A program made the translations under genes and the position numbers. Below, one piece after another: positions 22,988 through 31,554 of a stretch of DNA of 64,000 nucleotides (its first letter is position 1; every line of letters begins with the position of its first letter). Source of the stretch: Emticicia sp031378345 (GTDB taxonomy: Bacteria > Bacteroidota > Bacteroidia > Cytophagales > Spirosomataceae). The DNA lies in assembly GCA_031378345.1 (NCBI GenBank), contig JANNDY010000003.1, positions 1 to 64,000 of the forward strand, written 5' to 3'. Below the pieces are notes generated by a model. It was given only the letters and a program-made list of their open reading frames with translations, did not search any database and was not told the origin of the DNA.

Positions 22988-25900
22988 ATGGACTCAAATT
23001 CAACAAGCACCGAAATCCAAAAAATATTAAACGAACCAACGTTTCAAAAAAAACTTGCTCGTATTTCTGTACAGAAAAATTTAAGTCAAGTACAGGCAAA
23101 TATTGAGGCGGAATCTTACCTGCGAGAGCTTTTTACCGAACACGATACTACTACAAATATTGGTTTTATTGAGGCATTTCAGTACATGATTAGTCAAGGT
23201 TACGACAAAGCCATTGACATCAATCAACAAGAAATGAAGGCTCTGGCAAAACTCATGCGGCAGCACCCGATAGCTTTTGTGCTTACCCACAAATCTTACA
23301 TTGATTTATTGGTTTTGTCATTGGTTTTGGTGCGTCATGGCTTGCCAATTCCCTTTTTGTTTGCAGGAATCAACCTCGATTTGTTTTTGGTTGGCAAGCT
23401 CGCTCGCAAAAATGGCACAATTTTCATCAGGCGTTCTTTCAAAGATAATCCTATCTACAAGGCATCTCTGCGGCATTTTATTACTTATTTGCTCAACAAA
23501 CAATCACATTTTATGTGGGCGATTGAAGGCACTCGCTCACGCACAGGCAAGCTTGTTTGGCCCCAAATGGGCATTTTGAAATATCTCATGGAAGCCAATC
23601 ATGATGCTCAGATAAAAGCAAAATATGTGCCTGTTTCGATAGTTTATGACTTGATTCCTGACGTTGATGATATGACAGAAGAGGGTAGGGGCAAGAAGAA
23701 AAATCCTGAAAACTTGAAGTGGCTCATTAATTATTGGAAAAAAATGGGCAAAAATAGTTTGGGAAAAATATCACTCAGAATTGGTTCGCCCGCCGAAATG
23801 ATTCATGACCAAAAATTTGATGTTCCGAGCGAAAACAGCGATAGCGAAAATATTTTAGCCGAAAGTTCTATCTCAAAATTGGCTTTCGATTTGGTTAATA
23901 AAATCAATGATATTACGCCAATTACGACCGTTTCGCTTGTCTGTACTGCCCTTTTGAGCAAATTTGCACTTACCAAACGAGGCGTAGAAAGCAATGTGGC
24001 TGGCTTGATGCAGCTTATCGAAAGTCATAAATTGGATGCTTTGGTGGACAGAGGAATGCCTATTGGTGAAAGTGTTCAAGTTGCTCTAAATTTGCTTACA
24101 CAAGCTGATATTTTGCACCAACAAGGCGAAAGTTTGCACACAAAATATACAATTAATAGAGAAAAATATTTGCAAGCAACCTATTATGCCAATATGTCGG
24201 TGCAGCATTTGTACCATCGGGCGTTTATCGAACTGGCTTTATTGAAAATTTCTAATTCAAAAATTCAAGACCGTTCTATAAAGTTCTGGACAGAAATAAT
24301 GTCGCTCAGAGATTTCTTCAAGTTTGAATTTTTCTATACTTCCAAAGAAATTTTTACGAATGAAATAGAAGCCGAATTAAGTTTCATGCTTCCAAATTGG
24401 CAAGAAGAAATTTTCGAGAAAGAATCAGATATTATTGATTTATTGAAAAAACAAAGGATTTTGGTTGCCCCTGTAATCTTGAATAATTACATTGAGGCTT
24501 ATAAAGTAGTGGGGCATGGCTTACAAATTTGGGACTCGGAAGTAGCTTTTGAAGAAAATAAATTCACTGATTATTGCCTCTTTTTGGGCGAAGAAATGCA
24601 CTGGTTAGGTCAAATCAAGCGAATTGAGGCAGTTTCTAAGCCTTTTTTGCAAAACGGCATTCGTTTGGTTGGCAACCTAAAATTAATTCCAGACAAACAT
24701 AATCCTAAAAAAGAAGAGATAGAAAAATACAATTCTTGGACTGACGATATTGCAACGAGAACAAATAAACTTCAAGGATTTACTTTAGAAAAACATAAGC
24801 AAATTGAACTACTTTCTGTGCCTGTTGAGCGAGAAATTGTGCCAGGTTCAAAAACAGATGGTTTAACCCAAGAAATATTAGCTGGCGAAAGAGGCTCTCA
24901 CATCGGAGCATTTTTTGATTTAGACAGAACACTTATCAATGGTTTTTCGGCAAAAGATTTTGTAAAAACTCGTTTGATGAGTGGCAAATTTTCTTCCAAA
25001 GAATTAGTAAGTCAATTTGCAGGGGTTTTATCTTATGCCACCGGCGGCGGAAACTTTGCAAGTATGGCAGGACTAAGTGCCAAAGGCGTAGAAGGTGTGT
25101 CAGAGCAAGTTTTTATCGAAGTTGGTGAAGAAGTTTACCAAAAAACTTTGGCAGGAGCAATTTTTCCAGAATCAAGGGCATTGGTTGCCGCCCATCTTTC
25201 CATGGGGCATACTGTTGCCATTGTTTCGGCAGCAACGCCTTATCAAGTCGAGCCTGTTGCCCGCGATTTAGGCGTGGATATTGTAAGGTGTACACGAATG
25301 GAGGTCGAACATGGCAAATTTACAGGCAAAATCATCGAACCCGCTTGTTGGGGAGAAGGAAAAGCCTATGCAGGAAGAGCCTTAGCAGAAAGTCACAGTT
25401 TAGATATGCACAAAAGTTTTTTCTATACCGATAGTGCCGAAGATTTGCCTTTGCTCGAAATTGTGGGCAATCCTCGTCCGATAAATCCTGATACAAAACT
25501 TTCTACACTTGCCTTTCAAAACGATTGGCCCATTTTGCGTTTTACCGAAGAAAATAGTTCAAAAGTAACAAATTTGGTGCGTACAGGCATGGCTGGGGGT
25601 ATTTTTATTCCTGCCATAATGAAAGGCGTTGCAAGCGGACTTACAAAAATGTCGTGGGAAGAAGGACTCGAATCTATGGTAACTGCCATCGGTGATTTTG
25701 GTACGACAGTGGCAGGAATCAAATTGGCAGTAAAAGGCGAAGAACATTTGTGGTCGCATCGTCCTGCAGTATTTATTTTTAATCACCAAAGTAATGCCGA
25801 TGCACTTATTGCAGTAAAATTGCTCAAAAGAGGCATCAGGGGAGTCGCCAAAAAGGAGCTTCAAAAAATGCCGATCATTGGACAAATCATGCAAATGACA

Positions 25901-26278
25901 GGCACCATATTTTTGGATAGGGCGGCAGACAAAGAAAAATCAATTGAGGCGATGAAACCTGCGGTTGATAGTTTGAAAGGCGGTACTTCGATAGTGATTT
26001 TTCCAGAAGGAACTCGTAGTTATGATTATACTTTGGGCAAATTCAAAAAAGGTGCTTTTCATATAGCTATGCAAGCGGGCGTGCCTTTAGTTCCAATTAT
26101 TATGAAAAATGCCCATGATGCAATGCCTCGTGGAAAAAATGTTTTTACGCCAACACTTGTCGAAGTAATTGTGTTGCCACCCATTCATACCCACGACTGG
26201 AATAAGTCAAATATGGACAAAAAAATTAATGATGTACGTAATTTATTTTTGAAAGAATTGAAGCAAGAGGAAATATAA
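22988..26278 (+). CDS. Three-domain GPAT / HAD-IB phosphatase / AGPAT fusion
   Basis: One 1096-residue protein combines three lipid-synthesis modules. The N-terminal acyltransferase resembles PlsB: HX4D motif THKSYID (His near 101), FIRRSF and EGTRSRTGKLVWPQ, fitting acylation of glycerol-3-phosphate. The middle HAD-IB domain has DLDRT (near 644), VSAATP and YTDSAEDLPLL. The C-terminal PlsC-type acyltransferase has NHQSNAD (near 932) and FPEGTRS (near 1006), expected to acylate lysophosphatidate. The start at 22988 follows a -7 box. gpsA, which makes the substrate, lies just downstream. Whether the HAD part dephosphorylates phosphatidate or another lipid is inference. Confidence 0.88.
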   Translation: MDSNSTSTEIQKILNEPTFQKKLARISVQKNLSQVQANIEAESYLRELFTEHDTTTNIGFIEAFQYMISQGYDKAIDINQQEMKALAKLMRQHPIAFVLTHKSYIDLLVLSLVLVRHGLPIPFLFAGINLDLFLVGKLARKNGTIFIRRSFKDNPIYKASLRHFITYLLNKQSHFMWAIEGTRSRTGKLVWPQMGILKYLMEANHDAQIKAKYVPVSIVYDLIPDVDDMTEEGRGKKKNPENLKWLINYWKKMGKNSLGKISLRIGSPAEMIHDQKFDVPSENSDSENILAESSISKLAFDLVNKINDITPITTVSLVCTALLSKFALTKRGVESNVAGLMQLIESHKLDALVDRGMPIGESVQVALNLLTQADILHQQGESLHTKYTINREKYLQATYYANMSVQHLYHRAFIELALLKISNSKIQDRSIKFWTEIMSLRDFFKFEFFYTSKEIFTNEIEAELSFMLPNWQEEIFEKESDIIDLLKKQRILVAPVILNNYIEAYKVVGHGLQIWDSEVAFEENKFTDYCLFLGEEMHWLGQIKRIEAVSKPFLQNGIRLVGNLKLIPDKHNPKKEEIEKYNSWTDDIATRTNKLQGFTLEKHKQIELLSVPVEREIVPGSKTDGLTQEILAGERGSHIGAFFDLDRTLINGFSAKDFVKTRLMSGKFSSKELVSQFAGVLSYATGGGNFASMAGLSAKGVEGVSEQVFIEVGEEVYQKTLAGAIFPESRALVAAHLSMGHTVAIVSAATPYQVEPVARDLGVDIVRCTRMEVEHGKFTGKIIEPACWGEGKAYAGRALAESHSLDMHKSFFYTDSAEDLPLLEIVGNPRPINPDTKLSTLAFQNDWPILRFTEENSSKVTNLVRTGMAGGIFIPAIMKGVASGLTKMSWEEGLESMVTAIGDFGTTVAGIKLAVKGEEHLWSHRPAVFIFNHQSNADALIAVKLLKRGIRGVAKKELQKMPIIGQIMQMTGTIFLDRAADKEKSIEAMKPAVDSLKGGTSIVIFPEGTRSYDYTLGKFKKGAFHIAMQAGVPLVPIIMKNAHDAMPRGKNVFTPTLVEVIVLPPIHTHDWNKSNMDKKINDVRNLFLKELKQEEI

Positions 26279-26583
26279 TGGAAAGTGTAAAAACAAGCCC
26301 AAATATCTCAAAAACAGCTTTTTGGGATATTGACTTCGAGAAAATAGACTATGATATAAATAGTTTATTTGTCATAAATAAAGTTTTCAACTACGGCACT
26401 TTTGCCGACCAATTGGAAATAATAAAATTTTATGGCATCGAGAAAATAAAAAAGGATATAGTAAATGTAGCCTATTTTAGGAAACCCGTATTTGCTTTTA
26501 TATGTGGCTTTTTTGATTTGGACAAATCCCTATTTACTGCCTACCAACGAAGACAAGCCCAACCCAATTATTGGAACTATTAA
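26278..26583 (+). CDS. DUF6922-like protein (antitoxin-like partner of AbiEii)
   Basis: A 101-residue protein reading SKTAFWDIDFEKIDYDINSL, VFNYGTFADQLEIIKFYG and a C-terminal YQRRQAQPNYWNY. I recognise this as the DUF6922 pattern that typically precedes an AbiEii nucleotidyltransferase gene and is thought to be its antitoxin. Its ATG overlaps the acyltransferase stop (TAATGG). The expected partner survives only as a 21-codon stub 13 bp downstream, so this may be an orphan antitoxin. Confidence 0.7.
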   Translation: MESVKTSPNISKTAFWDIDFEKIDYDINSLFVINKVFNYGTFADQLEIIKFYGIEKIKKDIVNVAYFRKPVFAFICGFFDLDKSLFTAYQRRQAQPNYWNY

Positions 26584-26595
26584 ATTTGTAACAAA

Positions 26596-26661
26596 GTGCT
26601 TTACACAAATACCGTAAAACCCGAAACATTAGATTTACTAAAATGGGTAGCACAAACTTAA
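26596..26661 (+). pseudogene. N-terminal stub of an AbiEii-type nucleotidyltransferase toxin gene
   Basis: From GTG 26596 the frame reads LYTNTVKPETLDLLKWVAQT and stops. This matches the start of AbiEii/DUF1814 toxins (LY-x-NTV-x-P-x-TL-x-LLK). The rest of the gene is missing and a hairpin array follows directly. Confidence 0.55.
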
Positions 26662-26682
26662 TTACTCAGGTTACTTTGCTTC

Positions 26683-26865
26683 AAGCCCTTCGGGCTTTAA
26701 CTCGAATAGCCATGAGTGAAACTCATGGTTTTAGAGGAAAGATAGCCCCAACCCCGAAGTGGGTTGAACTAACGATGTTCAACCCACTTTGGGGTTGGGT
26801 TTACTCACATCATTTTATACCCCGAATTCTATTCGGGGCTATTCAAGTTTAACGCTTTCAGCGTT
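26683..26865. repeat. Array of five short palindromes (REP-like cassette)
   Basis: Five consecutive perfect or near-perfect hairpins: AAGCCC/GGGCTT (26683-26697), CCATGAGT/ACTCATGG (26710-26728), a 23-bp arm pair with one G-T (26747-26769 with 26777-26799), CCCCGAAT/ATTCGGGG (26820-26838) and AACGCT/AGCGTT (26851-26865). Most have 3-base loops such as TTC or GAA. It lies between the toxin stub and gpsA. Such arrays resemble REP sequences mobilised by Y1 (RAYT) transposases, but no transposase gene is present. Confidence 0.8.
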
Positions 26866-26897
26866 ATTTGTTTAGATTAATTTATACGTCGAAAACT

Positions 26898-27899
26898 ATG
26901 TCATTAAAAGTAGGAATATTAGGAGGTGGCTCTTGGGGAACAACAGTAGCCTCATTGGTGTCAAAAAACTGCCCTACAACCTTGTGGGCGAGAGATTCTC
27001 AGACCGTTGATGATATAAACAGGTATCATCGAAATGAAAAATACCTTTCGGGTTTAAGGCTCAATGAGGCATTGAGGGCAAGCACCTCTCTCAAAGAAAC
27101 GCTGCAAGATGCAGATGTGATTATCACGGGCGTGCCTTCGCAAGTTTGCAGGAATGTCTTGGAAGAAGCAAAGCCTTTCATCAGACCTTGGGTGCCGATT
27201 ATAAGCTTATCGAAAGGTTTGGAGCAAGGTACTCGCATGAGAATGACCGAAGTAATAGAATCTATTTTGCCCGAACACCCTGTGGGAGTTTTGACTGGGC
27301 CAAATTTAGCCAAAGAAATTTTGCAAGGACAAGCAGCCGCTGCCGTAATTGCAATGGTTGATATTAGCATTGCCCAAGCCCTCCAAAAAATATTTCGAAC
27401 GGGGCTTTTTAGGGTTTATACAAATGATGATGTTATTGGTTGCGAACTGGCAGGAGCATTGAAAAATGTCATTGCTATTGCCGTCGGTATGGGCGATGGA
27501 GCTGGTGCAGGAGATAATACTCGCTCGGCAGTTATTACGAGAGGTTTAGCCGAATTGACACGATTGGGCGTAGCAATGGGCGGCAAACACGCAACTTTTG
27601 CAGGTTTGGCTGGCATGGGCGACTTGATTGCAACTTGCACAAGTCCACTTAGTAGAAATCGTTATGTTGGTGTGCAATTAGGCATGGGACGTACATTAAA
27701 AGATATTATTGCCGAAATGTCGATGGTAGCGGAAGGTGTGAAAACATGTAGCGTAGTAATGGAATTAGCCAAGATTCATCATGTTCAAATGCCTATTGTG
27801 GAAGAAGTTTTTAAAGTAGTAAATGAAGGTTATTTTGCAAATGACGCTTTTAGAGGTTTGCTCAAATCAAAAACTGGCTCGGAGGCAGATCCGGGGTGA
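26898..27899 (+). CDS. gpsA: NAD(P)-dependent glycerol-3-phosphate dehydrogenase
   Basis: Reduces dihydroxyacetone phosphate to sn-glycerol-3-phosphate for phospholipid synthesis. It has the Rossmann motif VGILGGGSWGTTVA at the N-terminus, GPNLAKEI, the catalytic-Lys region ELAGALKNVIAIAVGMGDG, NTRSAVITRGLAE and a MVAEGVKT segment. ATG 26898 gives the canonical N-terminus; upstream in-frame codons lie within the repeat-derived leader. The 333-residue length is normal. It follows the GPAT-AGPAT fusion and would supply its substrate. Confidence 0.96.
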   Translation: MSLKVGILGGGSWGTTVASLVSKNCPTTLWARDSQTVDDINRYHRNEKYLSGLRLNEALRASTSLKETLQDADVIITGVPSQVCRNVLEEAKPFIRPWVPIISLSKGLEQGTRMRMTEVIESILPEHPVGVLTGPNLAKEILQGQAAAAVIAMVDISIAQALQKIFRTGLFRVYTNDDVIGCELAGALKNVIAIAVGMGDGAGAGDNTRSAVITRGLAELTRLGVAMGGKHATFAGLAGMGDLIATCTSPLSRNRYVGVQLGMGRTLKDIIAEMSMVAEGVKTCSVVMELAKIHHVQMPIVEEVFKVVNEGYFANDAFRGLLKSKTGSEADPG

Positions 27900-27955
27900 T
27901 ACTTTGCTAAATTGACTGCACAAATTGTTGAGGATTTTTTTAATATTTTTCAAAA

Positions 27956-28639
27956 ATGAATCGAATTGATAGGCTAATGGCAATTGTAACGACGCTTCAA
28001 GCAAAAAAATACGTTACGGCAGATCAGCTTTCTGAAAAATTCAGCATATGTGTTCGAACAGTCTATCGAGATATTAAGGCTTTGGGCGAACTTGGCATTC
28101 CTATCAGTTTTGAAAATCAAAGAGGATATTGTGTAGTGCAAGGGTATTTTTTGCCTCCTGTTGCTTTTAGTATGGACGAAGCCAATGCTCTTTTGCTCAT
28201 GGAAAGTGCCGCACTTGGTTTTTCTGATAAGTCTATTCGAAAACATTATTCTTCGGCACTGACTAAAATAAAAGCTGTACTTCGTACAAAACAAAAGGAA
28301 AATATTGAGTTTTTGAGCGAAACAATAAAAATGCAAGTTCCCGAAAGACTAAATAATGACTTTGAATATTTATCGGTTTTGCAAAATGCCATTTCTTCAA
28401 AAACCATTATCGAAATTGAATACAAAAACCAAAAGGAAGAAACCAGCAAAAGGCATTTGGAAGCAATTGGCTTAGTTTTTTATGCTTTTAGTTGGCATTT
28501 GATAGCGTGGTGTCATGCTCGCCAAGATTACCGTGATTTCAAATTATCTCGCATCGTTTATCTCAATAAAACCGAAACTCCCTTCAAAAAAACAAACCAT
28601 ATTAAACTCAATGACTACGAATTACCTGTGAGTTATTGA
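27956..28639 (+). CDS. WYL-domain transcriptional regulator (YafY/DeoR-like)
   Basis: The N-terminal winged HTH (RLMAIVTTLQAKKYVTADQL, then SICVRTVYRDIKALGELGIP) is followed by the YafY linker and a WYL domain (IEIEYKNQKEE, EAIGLVFYAFSWHLIAWCH with a Trp-His-Leu replacing the usual Trp-Tyr-Leu, and FKLSRI). Such proteins bind small ligands or nucleic acids and regulate catabolic or stress genes. The total is 227 aa. It starts 56 bp after gpsA with no terminator between. The target is unknown. Confidence 0.85.
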   Translation: MNRIDRLMAIVTTLQAKKYVTADQLSEKFSICVRTVYRDIKALGELGIPISFENQRGYCVVQGYFLPPVAFSMDEANALLLMESAALGFSDKSIRKHYSSALTKIKAVLRTKQKENIEFLSETIKMQVPERLNNDFEYLSVLQNAISSKTIIEIEYKNQKEETSKRHLEAIGLVFYAFSWHLIAWCHARQDYRDFKLSRIVYLNKTETPFKKTNHIKLNDYELPVSY

Positions 28640-28747
28640 AAAAATATGCCTGCTTATTTTCTCAGATTTATTTAAAAATTGAAAATTATTTTAGCTACTT
28701 GCACACACAAATACGCTTTTTCAAAGATAATTTCTAAATCCCCAAAA

Positions 28748-30652
28748 ATGAAAAACCCACTATTTTACTTCTTTTTGTTATCATTTTCGAGTGTTTTTGC
28801 TCAAAAATTCCCTGTTTCTACCATTTCTGCTGAATTGAAAGAAAAAGCTCATGCCGTTGTTCGTGAACACAAAACTTCGTTTCTCGTAAAAGACATCGGG
28901 CAAGCCGTTACGAAGGTAGAGGGGGCAATTACGATTTTAGACGAAAAAGGAGAAATACACACAACATTGGTGATTCCTTATAATAAATTCACGAAAGTAA
29001 ATACTCTCGAAGCTCAACTTTTTGACGAAATAGGCAAGAAAATCAAAACTCTCAAAAGAGATGATATTGAAAGCTTAGGCGGCTCGTCGGGAGCAAATAA
29101 TATTGACGATAGTTACATAAAATACGCAAGTTTGACGCACACAAAATACCCTTATACGATAGTTTTTAGCTATGAATTCACTACCCGAAACATGATGTTT
29201 TACCCAAGTTGGGAGGCGATTCCGTATAATGCCGAAGGTACTGCTGTCGAAAAAGCATCTTTTGAAGTTTCAATGCCAAATGGCGTGCAATTGCGTTATA
29301 AAGAGCAAAATATGCCTTCAAAAGTAGCCATGAGTCGAGATGGAGATAAGTTTATTTATACTTGGGAAGTGAATAATTTGAAAGCTGTCGAAAGAGAACC
29401 ATATAGTCCAAGTTTGAGCGAAATTTTGCCAACGGTTTATACAGCTCCCACGCTTTTCAAAGTTGATGATTATGAAGGAAATATTCAAAATTGGTCAGAT
29501 TTGGCACTTTTTTATGGAAAATTGAATAAAGAAAGAGAAAAACTACCCGCAGATTTGATTCTAAAAATAAAAGATTTAGTAAAAAGCGAAACCGATAATA
29601 CCAAGAAAATCAAGAAAATTTATGAGTATTTACAGGCAAATACTCGCTATGTAAGTATTCAGTTGGGGCTTGGTGGTTGGCAATCTATGAAGTCAGAAGA
29701 GGTGGCAAGCAAAGGCTATGGCGACTGTAAAGCACTCACTACTTTTACGATGGGAATGTTGCAAGAATTGGGCATAAAATCTTATCAAGCTTTGGTAAAA
29801 GCGGGCGATGATGCCAACGATATTTTGACAGATTTTCCTTCGTTTCAGTTCAACCATGTCTTTTTGTGCGTGCCACAAACCAAAGACACACTTTGGCTTG
29901 AATGTACGAGTCAGACAAATGCTTTTGGTTATTTGAGCGACTTTACAAGCAATCGTCATGTGGTTTTGATTCAAGAAAATGGTGGAAAATTAGTAAAAAC
30001 ACCAACCTATCGCCCCAATGAAAACATGATGCTCAGAAAAGCCAGTTTTGTATTGAATGAAAATGGTGATGCCGATGCCGAAGTAGAAACAAAACTAACA
30101 GGTTTGCAGCAAAATAGCTATGCAAGTGCCATCAATTCAATGGGAGTTGAAGACCAAAAAAAATGGCTTTACGGTAGTATGAGTTTGCCAAGTGTAGAAA
30201 TAAAAAAGTTTACTTTGACCGAAAAACGTGAGCGAATTCCAAGCGTAAAAGAGCAATTGACGCTTTCTCTAAGAAATATTTCAAATAAAAGCGGTTCGAG
30301 AATGTTTCTTACACCCAATCTTTTGAACCAATTTAAGACTATTCCTTTAGCAAAACCCGACCGAAAAATTGATTTTGATTTAACAGGAAATTATAGCGAT
30401 GTTGATAGTATTTCGTTTCAGATTCCAACAGATTTTTCGGCAGAATATTTGCCAGAAGCCGTCAAAATTCAAACAAAATTTGGTACATATTCATCCTCAG
30501 TTCAGATGAATGGCGACAAGATTTTGTATATTAGACAAGTAACGATTTTACAAGGAAGATACCCTGCCGCTGCTTTCAACGAATTTGTAGATTTTCGTAA
30601 AAAAATGGTAAAAGCCGACAAAAACCAAGTTGTTTTGGTGAAGAAAGGCTAA
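28748..30652 (+). CDS. DUF3857/transglutaminase-fold exported protein
   Basis: The start at 28748 gives a signal peptide (MKNPLFYFFLLSFSSVFA). The N-terminal 250 residues match the DUF3857 pattern (beta-rich, YTIVFSYEFTTRNMMFYPSW). They are followed by a transglutaminase-like domain with QANTRYVSIQLGLGGWQ, the Cys in GYGDCKAL (about 328), the His in FNHVFL (about 371) and an acidic LECTSQ where Asp is usual. A DUF3858-like C-terminal domain follows. The catalytic residues look mostly present, so a periplasmic peptidase-like or crosslinking activity is possible but unproven in this family. Confidence 0.82.
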   Translation: MKNPLFYFFLLSFSSVFAQKFPVSTISAELKEKAHAVVREHKTSFLVKDIGQAVTKVEGAITILDEKGEIHTTLVIPYNKFTKVNTLEAQLFDEIGKKIKTLKRDDIESLGGSSGANNIDDSYIKYASLTHTKYPYTIVFSYEFTTRNMMFYPSWEAIPYNAEGTAVEKASFEVSMPNGVQLRYKEQNMPSKVAMSRDGDKFIYTWEVNNLKAVEREPYSPSLSEILPTVYTAPTLFKVDDYEGNIQNWSDLALFYGKLNKEREKLPADLILKIKDLVKSETDNTKKIKKIYEYLQANTRYVSIQLGLGGWQSMKSEEVASKGYGDCKALTTFTMGMLQELGIKSYQALVKAGDDANDILTDFPSFQFNHVFLCVPQTKDTLWLECTSQTNAFGYLSDFTSNRHVVLIQENGGKLVKTPTYRPNENMMLRKASFVLNENGDADAEVETKLTGLQQNSYASAINSMGVEDQKKWLYGSMSLPSVEIKKFTLTEKRERIPSVKEQLTLSLRNISNKSGSRMFLTPNLLNQFKTIPLAKPDRKIDFDLTGNYSDVDSISFQIPTDFSAEYLPEAVKIQTKFGTYSSSVQMNGDKILYIRQVTILQGRYPAAAFNEFVDFRKKMVKADKNQVVLVKKG

Positions 30653-30656
30653 GAGT

Positions 30657-31472
30657 TTAAGGCGTATTTTTCTTCTTAAAAACACCTTTTGGATCTTCTT
30701 TTTTTGCTAAAAGTGCTTCCAAAATATCAACGCTGGCATTATCGGGATCAATGTCATAACCTTTATGAAAAACCGCCCAAGCTTCATCAACTTGCTCATT
30801 CAATAGCCTCGCCAATGATAGCTGCATAAAGGCATTTGCACTTTCGGGCTGCTTTTTAATGACTTTTTCTAACAAATCAAAAGCTTTATATAAATCATCT
30901 TTTTGGGCATCTACCGTAAAGCATTTGATATAAACAGTTGACAAATCTACCATCAATACAATATTTTCATCATCATCCATTTCCAAGCCTCTTTTCATCA
31001 GACTTATTGCCTTTTCATATTGCTCATTTTGATAAGAAATTACGCCCAAACCCCAAAAAACGTCAGGGTTTTCGTCATCAAGCAAATGTGCCAAATTGAA
31101 ACGATACGTTGCTGTGTCTTTTTGTCCTTCGGCTAAATATTCCCAAGCACGTGTCGTAAAAAAATCGCTGGCTTGACGACGATTGGCAAAATTTAGGTCA
31201 CAAGCTTTCAAAAACTCTTGGTCGGCAGCTTTTTGGGAATCTGTTTTGTCGAAATCTCCAAATAATGGCATCAGATGAATGTTTGCTCCTGCTGGGGCAA
31301 ATCTTTTCTTTATATTTTGGGTTGGAGTATCTTGTGCCGAAACAAACGATTTCGGTTTTGTCGTTGCAGAAAAGGTATTAAGAGTAGCGTTCTGCGAACG
31401 AAAAACTGGTTGTTGAGCAAGTAGTTCGGCAGAAAATAAAATACAAATACTCGATAATAATAAGAATCTCAT
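30657..31472 (-). CDS. Exported TPR-repeat protein, 271 aa
   Basis: A signal peptide (MRFLLLSSICILFSAELLA) is followed by a low-complexity region and about four tetratricopeptide-like repeats from residue 95 on (AHLLDDENPDVFWGLGVISY, YEKAISLMKRGLEMDDDENI, SANAFMQLSLARLL). It is probably a periplasmic scaffold. It converges on the transglutaminase gene with only 4 bp between them and lies downstream of the sigma/barrel pair. No specific partner is apparent. Confidence 0.75.
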   Translation of the reverse strand: MRFLLLSSICILFSAELLAQQPVFRSQNATLNTFSATTKPKSFVSAQDTPTQNIKKRFAPAGANIHLMPLFGDFDKTDSQKAADQEFLKACDLNFANRRQASDFFTTRAWEYLAEGQKDTATYRFNLAHLLDDENPDVFWGLGVISYQNEQYEKAISLMKRGLEMDDDENIVLMVDLSTVYIKCFTVDAQKDDLYKAFDLLEKVIKKQPESANAFMQLSLARLLNEQVDEAWAVFHKGYDIDPDNASVDILEALLAKKEDPKGVFKKKNTP

Positions 31473-31554
31473 CAGTTATTTTAACATGAACATCTCATAA
31501 ATAACGAGTTTTGTTTTGAAATTATTAGAGTTTTTTGAGTTTTTTTTGGTACGA

